Source: an uncultured Bacteroidales bacterium
Lineage (GTDB): Bacteria > Bacteroidota > Bacteroidia > Bacteroidales > Paludibacteraceae
Assembly: GCA_903911085.1 (NCBI GenBank)
Contig: CAIWCC010000051.1
Coordinates: 1-63,939 of the forward strand
DNA length: 63,939 nucleotides
Reading direction: 5' to 3'
Shown one piece after another: positions 1 to 8,400 of this stretch. Positions within the stretch are counted from its first letter, which is position 1. Every line of letters starts with the position of its first letter. The notes beneath the pieces are model-generated. The model saw nothing but the letters and a program-made list of their open reading frames with translations, had not been told where the DNA came from and did no database searches. The position numbers and the translations under genes were made by a program.

Positions 1-62
1 ATCTTAATTCTTTGTTTTTGAGTAAAATAATCATTTAATCAATATAAACTCTAATAGAAAAA

Positions 63-126
63 TGGATTAACGATTTCCAAAAGGCAAAATATTGTACATT
101 TTGCAATTCCTGAAACCGTTAATCCA
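63..126. repeat. Nested inverted repeat at the window's left edge
   Basis: Positions 63-72 (TGGATTAACG) are the exact reverse complement of 117-126. Inside them, 84-90 (GCAAAAT-type arm) pairs with 98-104. The element lies about 20 bp beyond the stop codon of the vWA gene, so it could fold in that transcript as a 3' structure, but no T-tract follows on either strand. The rest of positions 1-143 shows nothing else. Confidence 0.45.
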
Positions 127-143
127 ATGGTTGATGTTTTCTA

Positions 144-2021
144 TTATTTAACTAATTGATCCACAGATTCTACCAAACGAATAAACTCTTTTCGATAGCC
201 ATGAATATCGGTTCCAATGCCATTTTTTGCATAATCGAGTACAGTTTGATAAGTTGCATTTCCCTTAAAATCAGAGTTTTTTAATATTTGTCCAAACATG
301 GCAATTGCCATTACAAATTGAAAATCGGAAGAGGCAGTTACATTACTTTTTTCGACATAAACGGGCACTTCCATTTTTTTACTAATGTTTTCGGAAGGTA
401 ATTTATAGCGTAATTTTACGGTAAGTATTTCGCCAGAATTATTGTTCAGTTTTGGTGAGTCAGTACTGCTTTTTTGTTTTTGGTATTTCAGATCGTCCAC
501 ACCACCAAAAGTATTTTTTACACCTACAGGAATTATTTCATAAAGTGCAGTTACTGTGTGGCCAGAGCCTAATTCGCCAGCATCTTTAGTGTCGTCGTTA
601 AAATCTTCTTTGTTCAACAATCTGCTTTCATATCCAATTAAACGATATGCATTTACATAAGCAGGATTGAATTCAATTTGTAGCTTAACATCTTTTGCTA
701 CAGTGTACATTGTACTTCCAAATTCGTTGACCAACACTTTGTTAGCTTCCTGCAAATTGTCGATATATGCATGGTTTCCGTTGCCTTTTTCCGATAAAGT
801 TTGTAGTTTATTGTCTTTGTAATTCCCCATTCCATAACCTAAAACTGTAAGAAAAACACCTGTTTTGCGTTTCGATTCTATCAGATTTTCCAACTCGGCA
901 GGATTAGAAACGCCCACGTTAAAATCGCCGTCTGTACACAACACAATACGGTTGTTTCCATTAGAAATAAAGTTTTTCTCAGCAATTTTGTACGCCAACT
1001 CAATTCCTGCACCACCAGCTGTAGATCCGCCAGCAGTCAATTTTTCGATGGCTTCAATTATTTTGGGACGGTCGTTGCCCGCTGTGGATTCAAGCACTAC
1101 GCCAGCCGCACCAGCATAAACCACAATGGCTACTCGGTCTTTTGAACGCAAATTGTTACTGAGCAGTTTGAGCGACGATTTTACCAATTCAAGTTTATTA
1201 GGGCTTTGCATTGAACCTGAAACATCAAGTAGAAAAACGAAATTGGAAGCAGGTAAATTTTCTGAAGGAATTTCTTTGGCTTTAACTCCAATACGTACCA
1301 ATTTATGTTTTTCGTTCCACGGACAAGTGGCTGATTCAGTGACAATATTTACTGGATTGTCGCCTGTAGGAGCATCATATTTATAGCTAAAATAATTTAT
1401 CAGTTCTTCAATGCGAATTGCATCTTTTGGAGGTATTTGACCCTGATTCACCATTCGGCGCATATTGCTGTATGATGCTGCATCCACATCAAGCGAGAAA
1501 GTGGACAGTGGCTGATCATTGGCAGTAAAAAATCGATTTTCCTTGTAAGTGCTATATTCTTCAACGTCTTCTTTTAGTTGAGAATAGGTAAAGTTTGATG
1601 CTTTACAATCGGCGACACTAATTGATTGATGATGACCAGAAAATGAGCTAACACTTCCACAAACCGTACTGCGTTTTTGACACCCATAAGCAACAACTAC
1701 CACTTCATTTAATGAGGTTGTATCATCTTCTAAATAAACATCATGTAGTGAATTTGTAACTTTAATTTTTTTAGTATTGCAACCAATAGATTTAAAAATT
1801 AGCGTTTTTCCAATTTCAGTTTTAATTTTGTAAGTGCCATCGGTGCTCGTTATTGTTCCAGTATTGCCGCCTTTGACTAAAATAGTGGCGCCTACAATTA
1901 CTGTTTTTGACTTCGACTCAAATACTTTTCCGCTAACTTCTATTACTTGTGCTAACATTGAAAGGGAAATACCGCAGCAAATCATTGCCACAACTAGAAT
2001 TCTTTTTGCTCTTGTTTTCAT
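144..2021 (-). CDS. von Willebrand factor A domain protein with CarboxypepD_reg-like N-terminus (YfbK-like)
   Basis: Probable exported surface protein of about 625 residues. The start at 2021 (MKTRAKRILVV) opens directly on a signal peptide ending near LAQ; an upstream in-frame ATG at 2072 would add 17 unlikely residues. After the signal comes a CarboxypepD_reg-like domain (GATILVKGGNTGTITS, then the SusC-type linker LNEVVVVAYGCQKR), next a YfbK-type N-terminal region (FSLDVDAASYSNMRRM), then a vWA domain with the MIDAS motif FLLDVSGSM, and a C-terminal DUF3520-like region ending in YRKEFIRLVE. This family is common in Bacteroidota; its ligand is unknown. It diverges from the sigma/anti-sigma pair, and shares two short motifs with the anti-sigma, which suggests a functional unit. 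Confidence 0.85.
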   Translation of the reverse strand: MKTRAKRILVVAMICCGISLSMLAQVIEVSGKVFESKSKTVIVGATILVKGGNTGTITSTDGTYKIKTEIGKTLIFKSIGCNTKKIKVTNSLHDVYLEDDTTSLNEVVVVAYGCQKRSTVCGSVSSFSGHHQSISVADCKASNFTYSQLKEDVEEYSTYKENRFFTANDQPLSTFSLDVDAASYSNMRRMVNQGQIPPKDAIRIEELINYFSYKYDAPTGDNPVNIVTESATCPWNEKHKLVRIGVKAKEIPSENLPASNFVFLLDVSGSMQSPNKLELVKSSLKLLSNNLRSKDRVAIVVYAGAAGVVLESTAGNDRPKIIEAIEKLTAGGSTAGGAGIELAYKIAEKNFISNGNNRIVLCTDGDFNVGVSNPAELENLIESKRKTGVFLTVLGYGMGNYKDNKLQTLSEKGNGNHAYIDNLQEANKVLVNEFGSTMYTVAKDVKLQIEFNPAYVNAYRLIGYESRLLNKEDFNDDTKDAGELGSGHTVTALYEIIPVGVKNTFGGVDDLKYQKQKSSTDSPKLNNNSGEILTVKLRYKLPSENISKKMEVPVYVEKSNVTASSDFQFVMAIAMFGQILKNSDFKGNATYQTVLDYAKNGIGTDIHGYRKEFIRLVESVDQLVK

Positions 2022-2111
2022 AATGCGTTTTTTTTGATGATTAAATAATTTCATTTTTCCTATTAGATACATTTAATCCACCGATTCCATAAATGGCACG
2101 ATATTTTTTTC

Positions 2112-2119
2112 TAATTTTG
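2112..2119 (+). promoter_or_regulatory. Candidate -7 box (TAATTTTG) for the ECF sigma gene
   Basis: The octamer matches the Bacteroidota -7 consensus TAnnTTTG and lies 31 bp before the TTG start of the sigma gene. No TTTG box is visible 19-21 bp upstream, so this is only half of the consensus. Confidence 0.35.
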
Positions 2120-2150
2120 CCAAATAAAAATTCAACCATAAGCTAAAACA

Positions 2151-2723
2151 TTGAAATTCAATAAAAACATATCCACCCTAAATGACGAAGAGTTATTAAA
2201 CTTGTTTCAACAGGTTGGTGACATCGCCTATTTTGGTGAATTGTATCGGCGGTATATTCCCCTTGTTTATGGTTTGTGTTTAAAATATTTGGGCAATAAA
2301 GACAATGCGCAAGATGCAGTAATGGATATTTTTGAAAAACTGCAAGCTAAAATAGCTCAATATGAGATTAATAACTTCAACACATGGCTTTACAGTGTTG
2401 CCAAAAATCATTGTTTGCAGGTTTTGAGAAAAGAAAAACAAACTGTTTTTGTAAATTTTGAACAAGCCCTTGTGGAAAATGACGATTTTTTTACTCTAAT
2501 AGACAAACCACAAACGCCCGAAGAAATTACTGCTTTGGCGCATTGTATGGATTTATTGACAGAGGCTCAGCGAATTAGCATTGTTCATTTTTATATAGAC
2601 GAAAAATCGTATTTGGATATTGAAGAAATAACTGGTTTTTCGCTCAAAAAAGTAAAAAGTTACATTCAAAATGGCAAGCGAAATTTAAAAATTTGTTTGA
2701 CAAAGACTTTACAATTATCTTAA
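2151..2723 (+). CDS. RNA polymerase ECF-type sigma-70 factor
   Basis: A 190-residue ECF sigma factor. Region 2 is visible as FGELYRRYIPLVYGLCLKYL followed by AQDAVMDIFEKL and NTWLYSVAKNHC. Region 4 is LTEAQRISIVHFYIDEKSYLDI, then a helix-turn-helix ending KVKSYIQNGKRNLK. There is no in-frame ATG near the 5' end: a TAA lies four codons upstream and the first usable start is TTG at 2151. The anti-sigma-like gene follows 11 bp downstream, the usual arrangement for ECF switches that respond to envelope signals. The target promoters are unknown; the divergent vWA gene is the nearest candidate. Length and domain order are normal for the family. Confidence 0.85.
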   Translation: MKFNKNISTLNDEELLNLFQQVGDIAYFGELYRRYIPLVYGLCLKYLGNKDNAQDAVMDIFEKLQAKIAQYEINNFNTWLYSVAKNHCLQVLRKEKQTVFVNFEQALVENDDFFTLIDKPQTPEEITALAHCMDLLTEAQRISIVHFYIDEKSYLDIEEITGFSLKKVKSYIQNGKRNLKICLTKTLQLS

Positions 2724-2734
2724 ATATCAGCAGA

Positions 2735-3904
2735 TTGAAATTAATTGACTACATACAAGGCAATCGCCGCGGAAAAGAAGCAAACAGATTGGAACGCAAG
2801 GCCATGAATGATTTGTTTCTCAATGATGCCATCGATGGATTTGATGCAGTTAATGATAATCATATTGATGCCATTCAGCAACTTGAAAACCGGCTCAAAT
2901 TAACTGTCGTTTCAAAAAGAAAGTCCAACAACAATCGTTGGCGAAACTTATCAATAGCAGCTAGCATTGCCCTGTTGATAGGGGTTGGTGGATTTATTTT
3001 TACAAAATATCAAGCTCCATCAAATTTAATAGTAAGCAAAACTGTAAAACCCAATCAACCAATTATTATTGCCGAAAATAAAGTTCCACAAGCAAAACCA
3101 ACAGCTCCAATGCATTCAAAAACTGTTTCCCGGAAACCCATTTTAGCAACTCCAATAGCAGAAAAAACAGACACATTAGAAGTAGCAGAAAATATAAATT
3201 CTGTAAATGAATCAATTAGTGTTGCAGATGTTAAGGCATCATCTGATATGCAAGTGTCTGATATAGCGGATATTAAAATTGATACCGAATTGGCAAAAGG
3301 AAAAGTGCTTAATAATGCATCATTTAGTGGGAGTAATCCAAATGTCTTTGGACGAATTGTTGACGAAAAAGGAAAGCCAATTTTTGGTGCTACTATTTTG
3401 ATACAAGGAACAAGTAAAGGGGTGGTGACAGATACTTCAGGCAAATTTGAACTGAAAATTCCGAATGAAAAACTAGAAAAAACAATGTTGGTTGCTAATT
3501 ATATTGGTTATTATAAAAAAGAATTTCCCGCTATATCGCTACCAAAAGAAATAACCTTAAATCCTAACAATTTGGCATTGAATGAAGTAGTGGTAGTAGC
3601 TTATGGTTCGCAGAAAAGAACATCCACTCTTGGTTCAATAAGTTCTATTGCAAAACCAACAATGCCTTTTGGCGAAAAAGAGTTCATACAATATTTTGAA
3701 AAGAATAAGAAATCAACACTTTGTGAAGGTGCTAAAGGCAAGATAAAAGCAAGTTTCTATATTGATAAAGCAGGAAAACCTACTGATATTGAAATTACCA
3801 AATCACTATGCGATGAGGCCGATGAAGAATTAATTAGGCTGCTCAATTCATCTCCACGATGGACTAAAACTGATAGAAAAGAAAAGTTGTCGATTAAATT
3901 ATAA
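2735..3904 (+). CDS. Membrane anti-sigma-like protein with CarboxypepD_reg and TonB-C-like domains
   Basis: About 389 residues if it starts at TTG 2735, 11 bp after the sigma stop; a further TTG at 2693 would overlap the sigma gene. The short cytoplasmic N-terminus (LIDYIQGNRRGKEANRLERK, then NDLFLNDAIDGFDAV) resembles the sigma-binding segment of Bacteroidota anti-sigma factors. One membrane helix lies near residues 71-90 (IAASIALLIGVGGFIF). The periplasmic part has a low-complexity linker, a CarboxypepD_reg-like domain (GATILIQGTSKGVVTD), the linker LNEVVVVAYGSQKR, and a C-terminal region like TonB-C/energy-transducer domains (KGKIKASFYIDKAGKPTDIE). Inferred role: holds the upstream sigma factor inactive at the membrane and senses an envelope signal. 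The sensing mechanism is not established by sequence. Confidence 0.7.
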   Translation: MKLIDYIQGNRRGKEANRLERKAMNDLFLNDAIDGFDAVNDNHIDAIQQLENRLKLTVVSKRKSNNNRWRNLSIAASIALLIGVGGFIFTKYQAPSNLIVSKTVKPNQPIIIAENKVPQAKPTAPMHSKTVSRKPILATPIAEKTDTLEVAENINSVNESISVADVKASSDMQVSDIADIKIDTELAKGKVLNNASFSGSNPNVFGRIVDEKGKPIFGATILIQGTSKGVVTDTSGKFELKIPNEKLEKTMLVANYIGYYKKEFPAISLPKEITLNPNNLALNEVVVVAYGSQKRTSTLGSISSIAKPTMPFGEKEFIQYFEKNKKSTLCEGAKGKIKASFYIDKAGKPTDIEITKSLCDEADEELIRLLNSSPRWTKTDRKEKLSIKL

Positions 3905-3987
3905 CACTTCGGATAATTAAAAAAATACAACTTTTTCAGATTGAGCTATTTTCAGATTTGAAGTGACGCATTGCTGCCGCAGTACAA

Positions 3988-4022
3988 AAACAAAAAACGT
4001 TGTATATCATTGATATACAACG
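3988..4022 (-). terminator. Rho-independent terminator of tRNA-Ser
   Basis: A 12-bp perfect inverted repeat (3998-4009 with 4011-4022) lies 17 bp past the tRNA 3' end. On the minus strand it is followed by a T-rich run (TTTTTTGTTTTTGT). The central base gives an effective tetraloop or smaller with about 11 pairs. Confidence 0.8.
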
Positions 4023-4039
4023 CTTTAAATACATGTTTG

Positions 4040-4124
4040 CGGAGAGAGAGGGATTCAAACCCCCGGTACCTTGCAGTACGGCGGTTTTCAAGACCGCTGC
4101 AATCGATCACTCTGCCATCTCTCC
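4040..4124 (-). tRNA. tRNA-Ser(UGA)
   Basis: Reading the minus strand gives an acceptor stem GGAGAGA/TCTCTCC, a D-arm, the anticodon stem-loop GCGGT-CTTGAAA-ACCGC with anticodon TGA, a long type II variable arm (CGTACTGCAAGGTACC) as expected for serine, and a T-arm with loop TTTGAAT. The discriminator base is G. CCA is not fully encoded (the next bases are CA then A). Short open frames overlapping this locus on both strands are artefacts of the tRNA. Confidence 0.96.
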
Positions 4125-4152
4125 AGAGCACGTCTTTTTTTCTAAGACGGTG

Positions 4153-4183
4153 CAAAGATACTGAATTTTCTGAAACTACCAAA
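4153..4183 (-). promoter_or_regulatory. Promoter of tRNA-Ser (TTTG - 19 bp - TATCTTTG)
   Basis: On the minus strand a TTTG box (4180-4183) is separated by 19 bp from TATCTTTG (4153-4160), a full match to the Bacteroidota housekeeping promoter consensus. The -7 box is 28 bp upstream of the tRNA 5' end. The remaining bases up to 4255 are AT-rich and show nothing else. Confidence 0.75.
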
Positions 4184-4255
4184 AGGTTTTTCGATTAATA
4201 ATTTCAAATTATAAATTAAAATTTTAATTCCATTTGGTAATCAGATGTTTATTCC

Positions 4256-5203
4256 TTATACATTTTTCAAATATTCCACCACATTTTTTTCAATACGTGC
4301 TGTAATGTTGGCAATATCGGCTTTATCGAACGCTTCCCCACTAATGTTTTCGAACAATTCTATGTAACGTTCACTGATTCCTGCTACAATTTCGGGTGTC
4401 ATTTCTGGAACTTGTTGTCCATCTTTTCCTTGAAAACCGTTTTCCATAAGCCATTCACGAACAAATTCTTTCGAAAGTTGTTTTTGAGCTTCGCCTTTCT
4501 CAAAAAGTTCTTGATAGCTTTCGGAATAGAAATAACGTGATGAATCGGGTGTGTGTATTTCGTCTATCAAATAGATTTTTCCATCGCGTTGTCCGAATTC
4601 ATATTTGGTATCAACCAAAATTAAACCACGTGATGCAGCCATTTCAGTTCCTCGCATAAACAATGCCATAGTATATTTTTCCAACATTTCGTATTCTTCA
4701 ACCGAAACTAATCCTTGGCTAAGAATTTCCTCACGAGTAATATCCTCGTCGTGGCGACCTAATTCAGCTTTAGTAGTTGGAGTAATAATTGGCTGTGGAA
4801 AACGTTGGTTTTCACGCATACCATCAGGGATTTTTACGCCGCAAATTTCGCGTGCACCACTTTTGTAAGTTCTCCATGCACTACCACAAAGGTAACCACG
4901 TACTATCATTTCTACAGGATAACCTTCGCAGCGTAGACCTACAGTTACCATAGGATCGGGACTTGCCAGTTTCCAATTTGGTACAATGTCAGCTGTAGCA
5001 TCAAGGAATTTGGCAGCTATTTGGTTCAACATTTGACCTTTGTAAGGTATTCCTTTTGGTAAAACCACATCGAATGCCGAGATACGGTCGGTGGCAACCA
5101 TAACTAGTAAATCGTTTTTTACTGTGTACACATCACGTACTTTGCCGTGATACACATTTGTCTGTCCATCAAAATGGAAATCGGTGTTTGTTAGTGCGTT
5201 CAT
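4256..5203 (-). CDS. purC: Phosphoribosylaminoimidazole-succinocarboxamide synthase (SAICAR synthetase)
   Basis: Joins aspartate to carboxyaminoimidazole ribotide using ATP, in purine synthesis in the cytoplasm. The 315-residue protein begins with the family hallmark GKVRDVY and continues with [20 protein letters not shown], the catalytic-core block [31 protein letters not shown], and [11 protein letters not shown] near the C-terminus. Length fits the larger form typical of Bacteroidota and fungi. The start codon is one base from the stop of the upstream unknown membrane gene, so the two are almost certainly co-transcribed with phoH further upstream. Confidence 0.97.
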   Translation of the reverse strand: MNALTNTDFHFDGQTNVYHGKVRDVYTVKNDLLVMVATDRISAFDVVLPKGIPYKGQMLNQIAAKFLDATADIVPNWKLASPDPMVTVGLRCEGYPVEMIVRGYLCGSAWRTYKSGAREICGVKIPDGMRENQRFPQPIITPTTKAELGRHDEDITREEILSQGLVSVEEYEMLEKYTMALFMRGTEMAASRGLILVDTKYEFGQRDGKIYLIDEIHTPDSSRYFYSESYQELFEKGEAQKQLSKEFVREWLMENGFQGKDGQQVPEMTPEIVAGISERYIELFENISGEAFDKADIANITARIEKNVVEYLKNV

Positions 5204-5204
5204 A

Positions 5205-5873
5205 TTATTGAGTTGTTTTGATTTTTGTATAACGTAATGATATTATAGTAAATACAATGAAAATTACAAAGAAAGGCCAAAGTTTAAGAATGATTCTTTG
5301 ATTATCAATCCAATCTTTAAATTTATTATTAAAGTTTGTTTTGTGTTTTATTTCAATAATTTGTATTTGACATTCCCAATCTGTATTTTTAGTTTTGTGA
5401 TAACTTTTGTTTGAAAACCATAAATGGTTTTCAAACAAAAGAAAATCAGTATTGTAATGGTAAAATGTTTTTGTTAAATTATATGGCTTCCTATTTTTAT
5501 AAAAGAAGTCTAATGTTTTTATATATTGGTTAAAATTTATATTATCACCAAAAATTACATGAATACCGTTCAAAGTATCTTTTGTTTCGATTATTTGTTT
5601 GGCATTCAACCTGTAATTAAGCTCTTTAATTGAATCAGATTTTAAATCTCCTGTTAAAATATATATTTTATATTGCCTTTTTTCATCAGATTTAGAAAGA
5701 ATTGAAGTATCTAATTTTAACGGAATGTTATCATTTAAATCGTATTTTCTTGCATAAGTAACTTCTAAACATCTTTGAATATTTTTGTGTTCTTTTAAAT
5801 ACCATACACATAAAATCGGCAAAAAAATTAAGCTAATCATACCTGGAACATAAAATATTTTACTTCGTTTCAT
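5205..5873 (-). CDS. Unknown protein with N- and C-terminal membrane segments
   Basis: A 222-residue protein I cannot assign. It has a membrane helix near residues 9-26 ([17 protein letters not shown]) and another near 198-216 ([16 protein letters not shown]). The region between is about 170 residues, polar, rich in Asn/Lys/Tyr, and would lie on one side of the membrane. The middle ([18 protein letters not shown] and [13 protein letters not shown]) has a faint resemblance to ExbD-like periplasmic domains, which is only an impression. It sits between phoH and purC, with 1 bp to purC. The coding sequence is noticeably AT-rich and contains a near-perfect 36-bp palindrome. Confidence 0.6.
   Translation of the reverse strand: MKRSKIFYVPGMISLIFLPILCVWYLKEHKNIQRCLEVTYARKYDLNDNIPLKLDTSILSKSDEKRQYKIYILTGDLKSDSIKELNYRLNAKQIIETKDTLNGIHVIFGDNINFNQYIKTLDFFYKNRKPYNLTKTFYHYNTDFLLFENHLWFSNKSYHKTKNTDWECQIQIIEIKHKTNFNNKFKDWIDNQRIILKLWPFFVIFIVFTIISLRYTKIKTTQ
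5405..5440. repeat. 36-bp near-perfect palindrome inside a coding region
   Basis: A 17-base arm at 5405-5421 is the exact reverse complement of 5424-5440, with two bases (AA) between. It lies within the unknown membrane gene, where it encodes residues around [10 protein letters not shown]. Such a hairpin in mRNA would be very stable. Confidence 0.85.
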
Positions 5874-5906
5874 TAGATATTAGCTTAATAATTGAATTGC
5901 AAATGC

Positions 5907-6917
5907 TTATATTTCAACGTCACTTTTAGTAATTGTATTCGAATTTTCGTTGGTCTTAATCAGTTTAAATTTTTCAATTGTTTCCGATCTTTTTTCATAT
6001 GCTTCCACAATTCGTTGCACCAATTTATGCCGCACAATATCCTTAACATCAAATTCTATTTTGGCAATTCCTTTTACGTTTTTCAACACTTCAAGCGCAT
6101 CGATTAGTCCCGATTTTTGAGCATAAGGTAAGTCTATTTGGGTCATGTCACCAGTAACTATCATTTTGGTATTCAATCCCATACGTGTCAGAAACATTTT
6201 GATTTGCATGGTGGTAGTATTTTGTGCTTCGTCCAGAATAACCACCGCATCGCTCAATGTTCGTCCACGCATAAAGGCAAGTGGAGCAATTTGAATAGTG
6301 CCGTTTTCCATGTATTCCTTTAGTTTCAACGGTGTAATCATATCTTGCAAAGCATCATAGAGTGGTTGCAGATAGGGATCAATTTTTTCCTTCATATCGC
6401 CAGGTAAGAATCCAAGTTTTTCACCCGCTTCTACTGCCGGACGACTGAGAATAATTTTCTTTACTTCACGGTTTTTCAAAGAGCGAACTGCCAATGCAAT
6501 GGCTGTGTAGGTTTTGCCAGAACCCGCTGGTCCAATGGCAAATAGAAGGTCATTAGTATCAAAATCTTTGACTAATTTTTGTTGATTGGCAGTGCGTGCC
6601 ATTATGGATTTGCCATTAACACCGTGCAAAATTAAATGTTCAAATTTTATTTCATCGGGCGAATTTCCCTTTACCAACTCAATAATATTTTCTTCGCTTA
6701 ATGCATTGTTATCTAGGCAAAAACGTTCAATTTTTTCAATATTTAAAATAAATTTGGTTACTTCATCTTCACTTCCATCAATTTTTATAGTATGACCACG
6801 TGCCACAATTCTTAAATTGGGATGTAAATTTTTAAGAATTTGAATGTTAGAATTGTTCACACCGTAAAAAACGGTTGTATCTGTATGGGAAGTTAATTCA
6901 AAAATAGTTTCAAACAT
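5907..6917 (-). CDS. phoH: PhoH family ATPase
   Basis: A 336-residue PhoH-like P-loop ATPase. The Walker A motif GPAGSGKT is at residues 129-136 and the Walker B region is VVILDEAQNTT. Arg-rich and sensor-type motifs follow (TGDMTQIDLP). The N-terminal 100 residues match the usual PhoH leader with a KH-like fold. Family members are tied to RNA metabolism and phosphate stress in other bacteria; the molecular substrate here is not shown by the sequence. It is followed 33 bp later by the unknown membrane gene and then purC, and in related genomes phoH and purC are often neighbours, so this is probably one transcript. Confidence 0.92.
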   Translation of the reverse strand: MFETIFELTSHTDTTVFYGVNNSNIQILKNLHPNLRIVARGHTIKIDGSEDEVTKFILNIEKIERFCLDNNALSEENIIELVKGNSPDEIKFEHLILHGVNGKSIMARTANQQKLVKDFDTNDLLFAIGPAGSGKTYTAIALAVRSLKNREVKKIILSRPAVEAGEKLGFLPGDMKEKIDPYLQPLYDALQDMITPLKLKEYMENGTIQIAPLAFMRGRTLSDAVVILDEAQNTTTMQIKMFLTRMGLNTKMIVTGDMTQIDLPYAQKSGLIDALEVLKNVKGIAKIEFDVKDIVRHKLVQRIVEAYEKRSETIEKFKLIKTNENSNTITKSDVEI

Positions 6918-6932
6918 AGAATAGTTTTTAAT

Positions 6933-6995
6933 AATACACGAAAAACACAGAATAAATACAATTGATTTTTGTAAAATATGTGTTTTTCGTGTATT
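6933..6995. repeat. 17-bp inverted repeat between glyA and phoH
   Basis: Positions 6933-6949 (AATACACGAAAAACACA) are perfectly complementary to 6979-6995, separated by 29 bases. It occupies nearly all of the 84-bp gap between glyA and phoH. It may act as a terminator for glyA on the minus strand, but the following bases (TATTATTAAAAAC) are a poor U-tract; it could equally be a dispersed intergenic palindrome. Confidence 0.75.
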
Positions 6996-7001
6996 TAATT
7001 T

Positions 7002-8282
7002 TTAGTCAGCAAACAGTGGGAATTTTTCCATTGTTTTGTTCACTCGTTCACGAACAGATTTGATAACTTCCTCGTTTTCAACATTTGAAAGCACTGTTTC
7101 AATCATTTCGGCAATTTCTATCATTAAATCTTCTTTGGCACCTCGTGTAGTAATAGCAGGTGTTCCCAAACGAATTCCTGAAGTTTGGAAAGCAGAGCGG
7201 CTGTCGAATGGAACCATGTTTTTATTCACCGTAATATCGGCTTCTACCAATACTTTTTCTGCGACTTTACCAGTCAATTCTGGAAATTTAGAACGAAGGT
7301 CTACTAACATTGAATGGTTATCAGTTCCACCAGAAATAATGGTAAAGCCACGAGAAATTAATGCATTAGCCAAAGCAGCAGCATTTTTCTTTACTTGAGT
7401 TTGATATGCTTTATATTCTGGTTGAAGACATTCACCAAACGAAACAGCTTTTGCAGCAATAACATGTTCCAGCGGACCGCCTTGAATTCCTGGAAAAACT
7501 GCCGAATCGAGCAATGCAGACATCATTTTCACTTCGCCTTTTGGAGTAGTTTTTCCCCAAGGATTAGGAAAATCTTTTCCTAACAAAATAACCCCACCAC
7601 GAGGACCACGAAGAGTTTTATGAGTTGTAGAAGTTACAATATGTGCCCATTTTAAAGGGTTTTCTAATAATCCAGCAGCAATTAATCCAGCAGGATGCGC
7701 CATGTCAATCATTAAAATTGCACCCACTTTGTCGGCAATTTCGCGCATACGTTTGTAATCCCATTCGCGTGAATAAGCTGATCCACCTCCTACAATTACT
7801 TTTGGTTGTTCGCGGATAGCTACTTCTTCCATTTGATCGTAATCCACACGTCCAGTTTTTTCGTCTACATTATATTCGCATGGTTTGTAGAGAATTCCTG
7901 AACTATTTACCAATGAACCGTGCGACAAGTGTCCACCGTGCGAAAGATTCAATCCAAGGAATTTATCACCTGCATTCATACATGCTAGAAAAACAGCAGC
8001 ATTGGCTTGTGCACCTGAATGAGGTTGTACATTTGCCCATTCGGCACCAAAAATTTCTTTCAAGCGGTCGATAGCAATTTGCTCGCTTTGGTCAACTACC
8101 TCACAACCACCATAATAGCGTTTGCCAGGATAACCTTCGGCATATTTATTGGTTAATACCGAACCCATTGCTTCCATAACTTGCTCACTTACAAAGTTTT
8201 CTGAAGCAATTAACTCAATTCCTTTCAATTGACGCTGTTTTTCGCGTGCAATGATGTCAAAAATAACTTGGTCTCTTTTCAT
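7002..8282 (-). CDS. glyA: Serine hydroxymethyltransferase
   Basis: PLP enzyme that interconverts serine and glycine with tetrahydrofolate, supplying one-carbon units. The 426-residue sequence is full length. It shows the N-terminal block [19 protein letters not shown], the [14 protein letters not shown] motif, HGGHLSHG, and the PLP-lysine segment [14 protein letters not shown] with Lys at residue 222. The ATG at 8282 gives the standard N-terminus. It stands alone between two intergenic gaps of 84 and 111 bp; the upstream gap carries a small palindrome (TTCCTCGTAGAGGAA). No anomaly. Confidence 0.98.
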   Translation of the reverse strand: MKRDQVIFDIIAREKQRQLKGIELIASENFVSEQVMEAMGSVLTNKYAEGYPGKRYYGGCEVVDQSEQIAIDRLKEIFGAEWANVQPHSGAQANAAVFLACMNAGDKFLGLNLSHGGHLSHGSLVNSSGILYKPCEYNVDEKTGRVDYDQMEEVAIREQPKVIVGGGSAYSREWDYKRMREIADKVGAILMIDMAHPAGLIAAGLLENPLKWAHIVTSTTHKTLRGPRGGVILLGKDFPNPWGKTTPKGEVKMMSALLDSAVFPGIQGGPLEHVIAAKAVSFGECLQPEYKAYQTQVKKNAAALANALISRGFTIISGGTDNHSMLVDLRSKFPELTGKVAEKVLVEADITVNKNMVPFDSRSAFQTSGIRLGTPAITTRGAKEDLMIEIAEMIETVLSNVENEEVIKSVRERVNKTMEKFPLFAD

Positions 8283-8302
8283 TTTTTTTAATTCTTAGCC
8301 CT

Positions 8303-8400
8303 TAAATTCCTCGTAGAGGAATATTAAAGGCGTTATTTATATGATGTTTGTTTTAATTCTTGTTACTATTCTTAAACTCCATCGCTAGAGGATTTAGGTG
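8303..8400. repeat. Two copies of a short palindromic intergenic element
   Basis: The stretch 8303-8337 and the stretch 8372-8405 align as imperfect direct repeats. Both start CTTAAA, carry an internal small palindrome (TTCCTCGTAGAGGAA in the first, degraded in the second), and end in a TTATT motif. The second copy runs into the stop codon of the CAT-like gene. Similar small palindromes occur near 18546 and 29290. Confidence 0.4.

Noticed and set aside
3952-4198. Open frames on both strands across the tRNA-Ser
   Set aside because: They read through tRNA and terminator DNA; no start signal and no protein-like composition.
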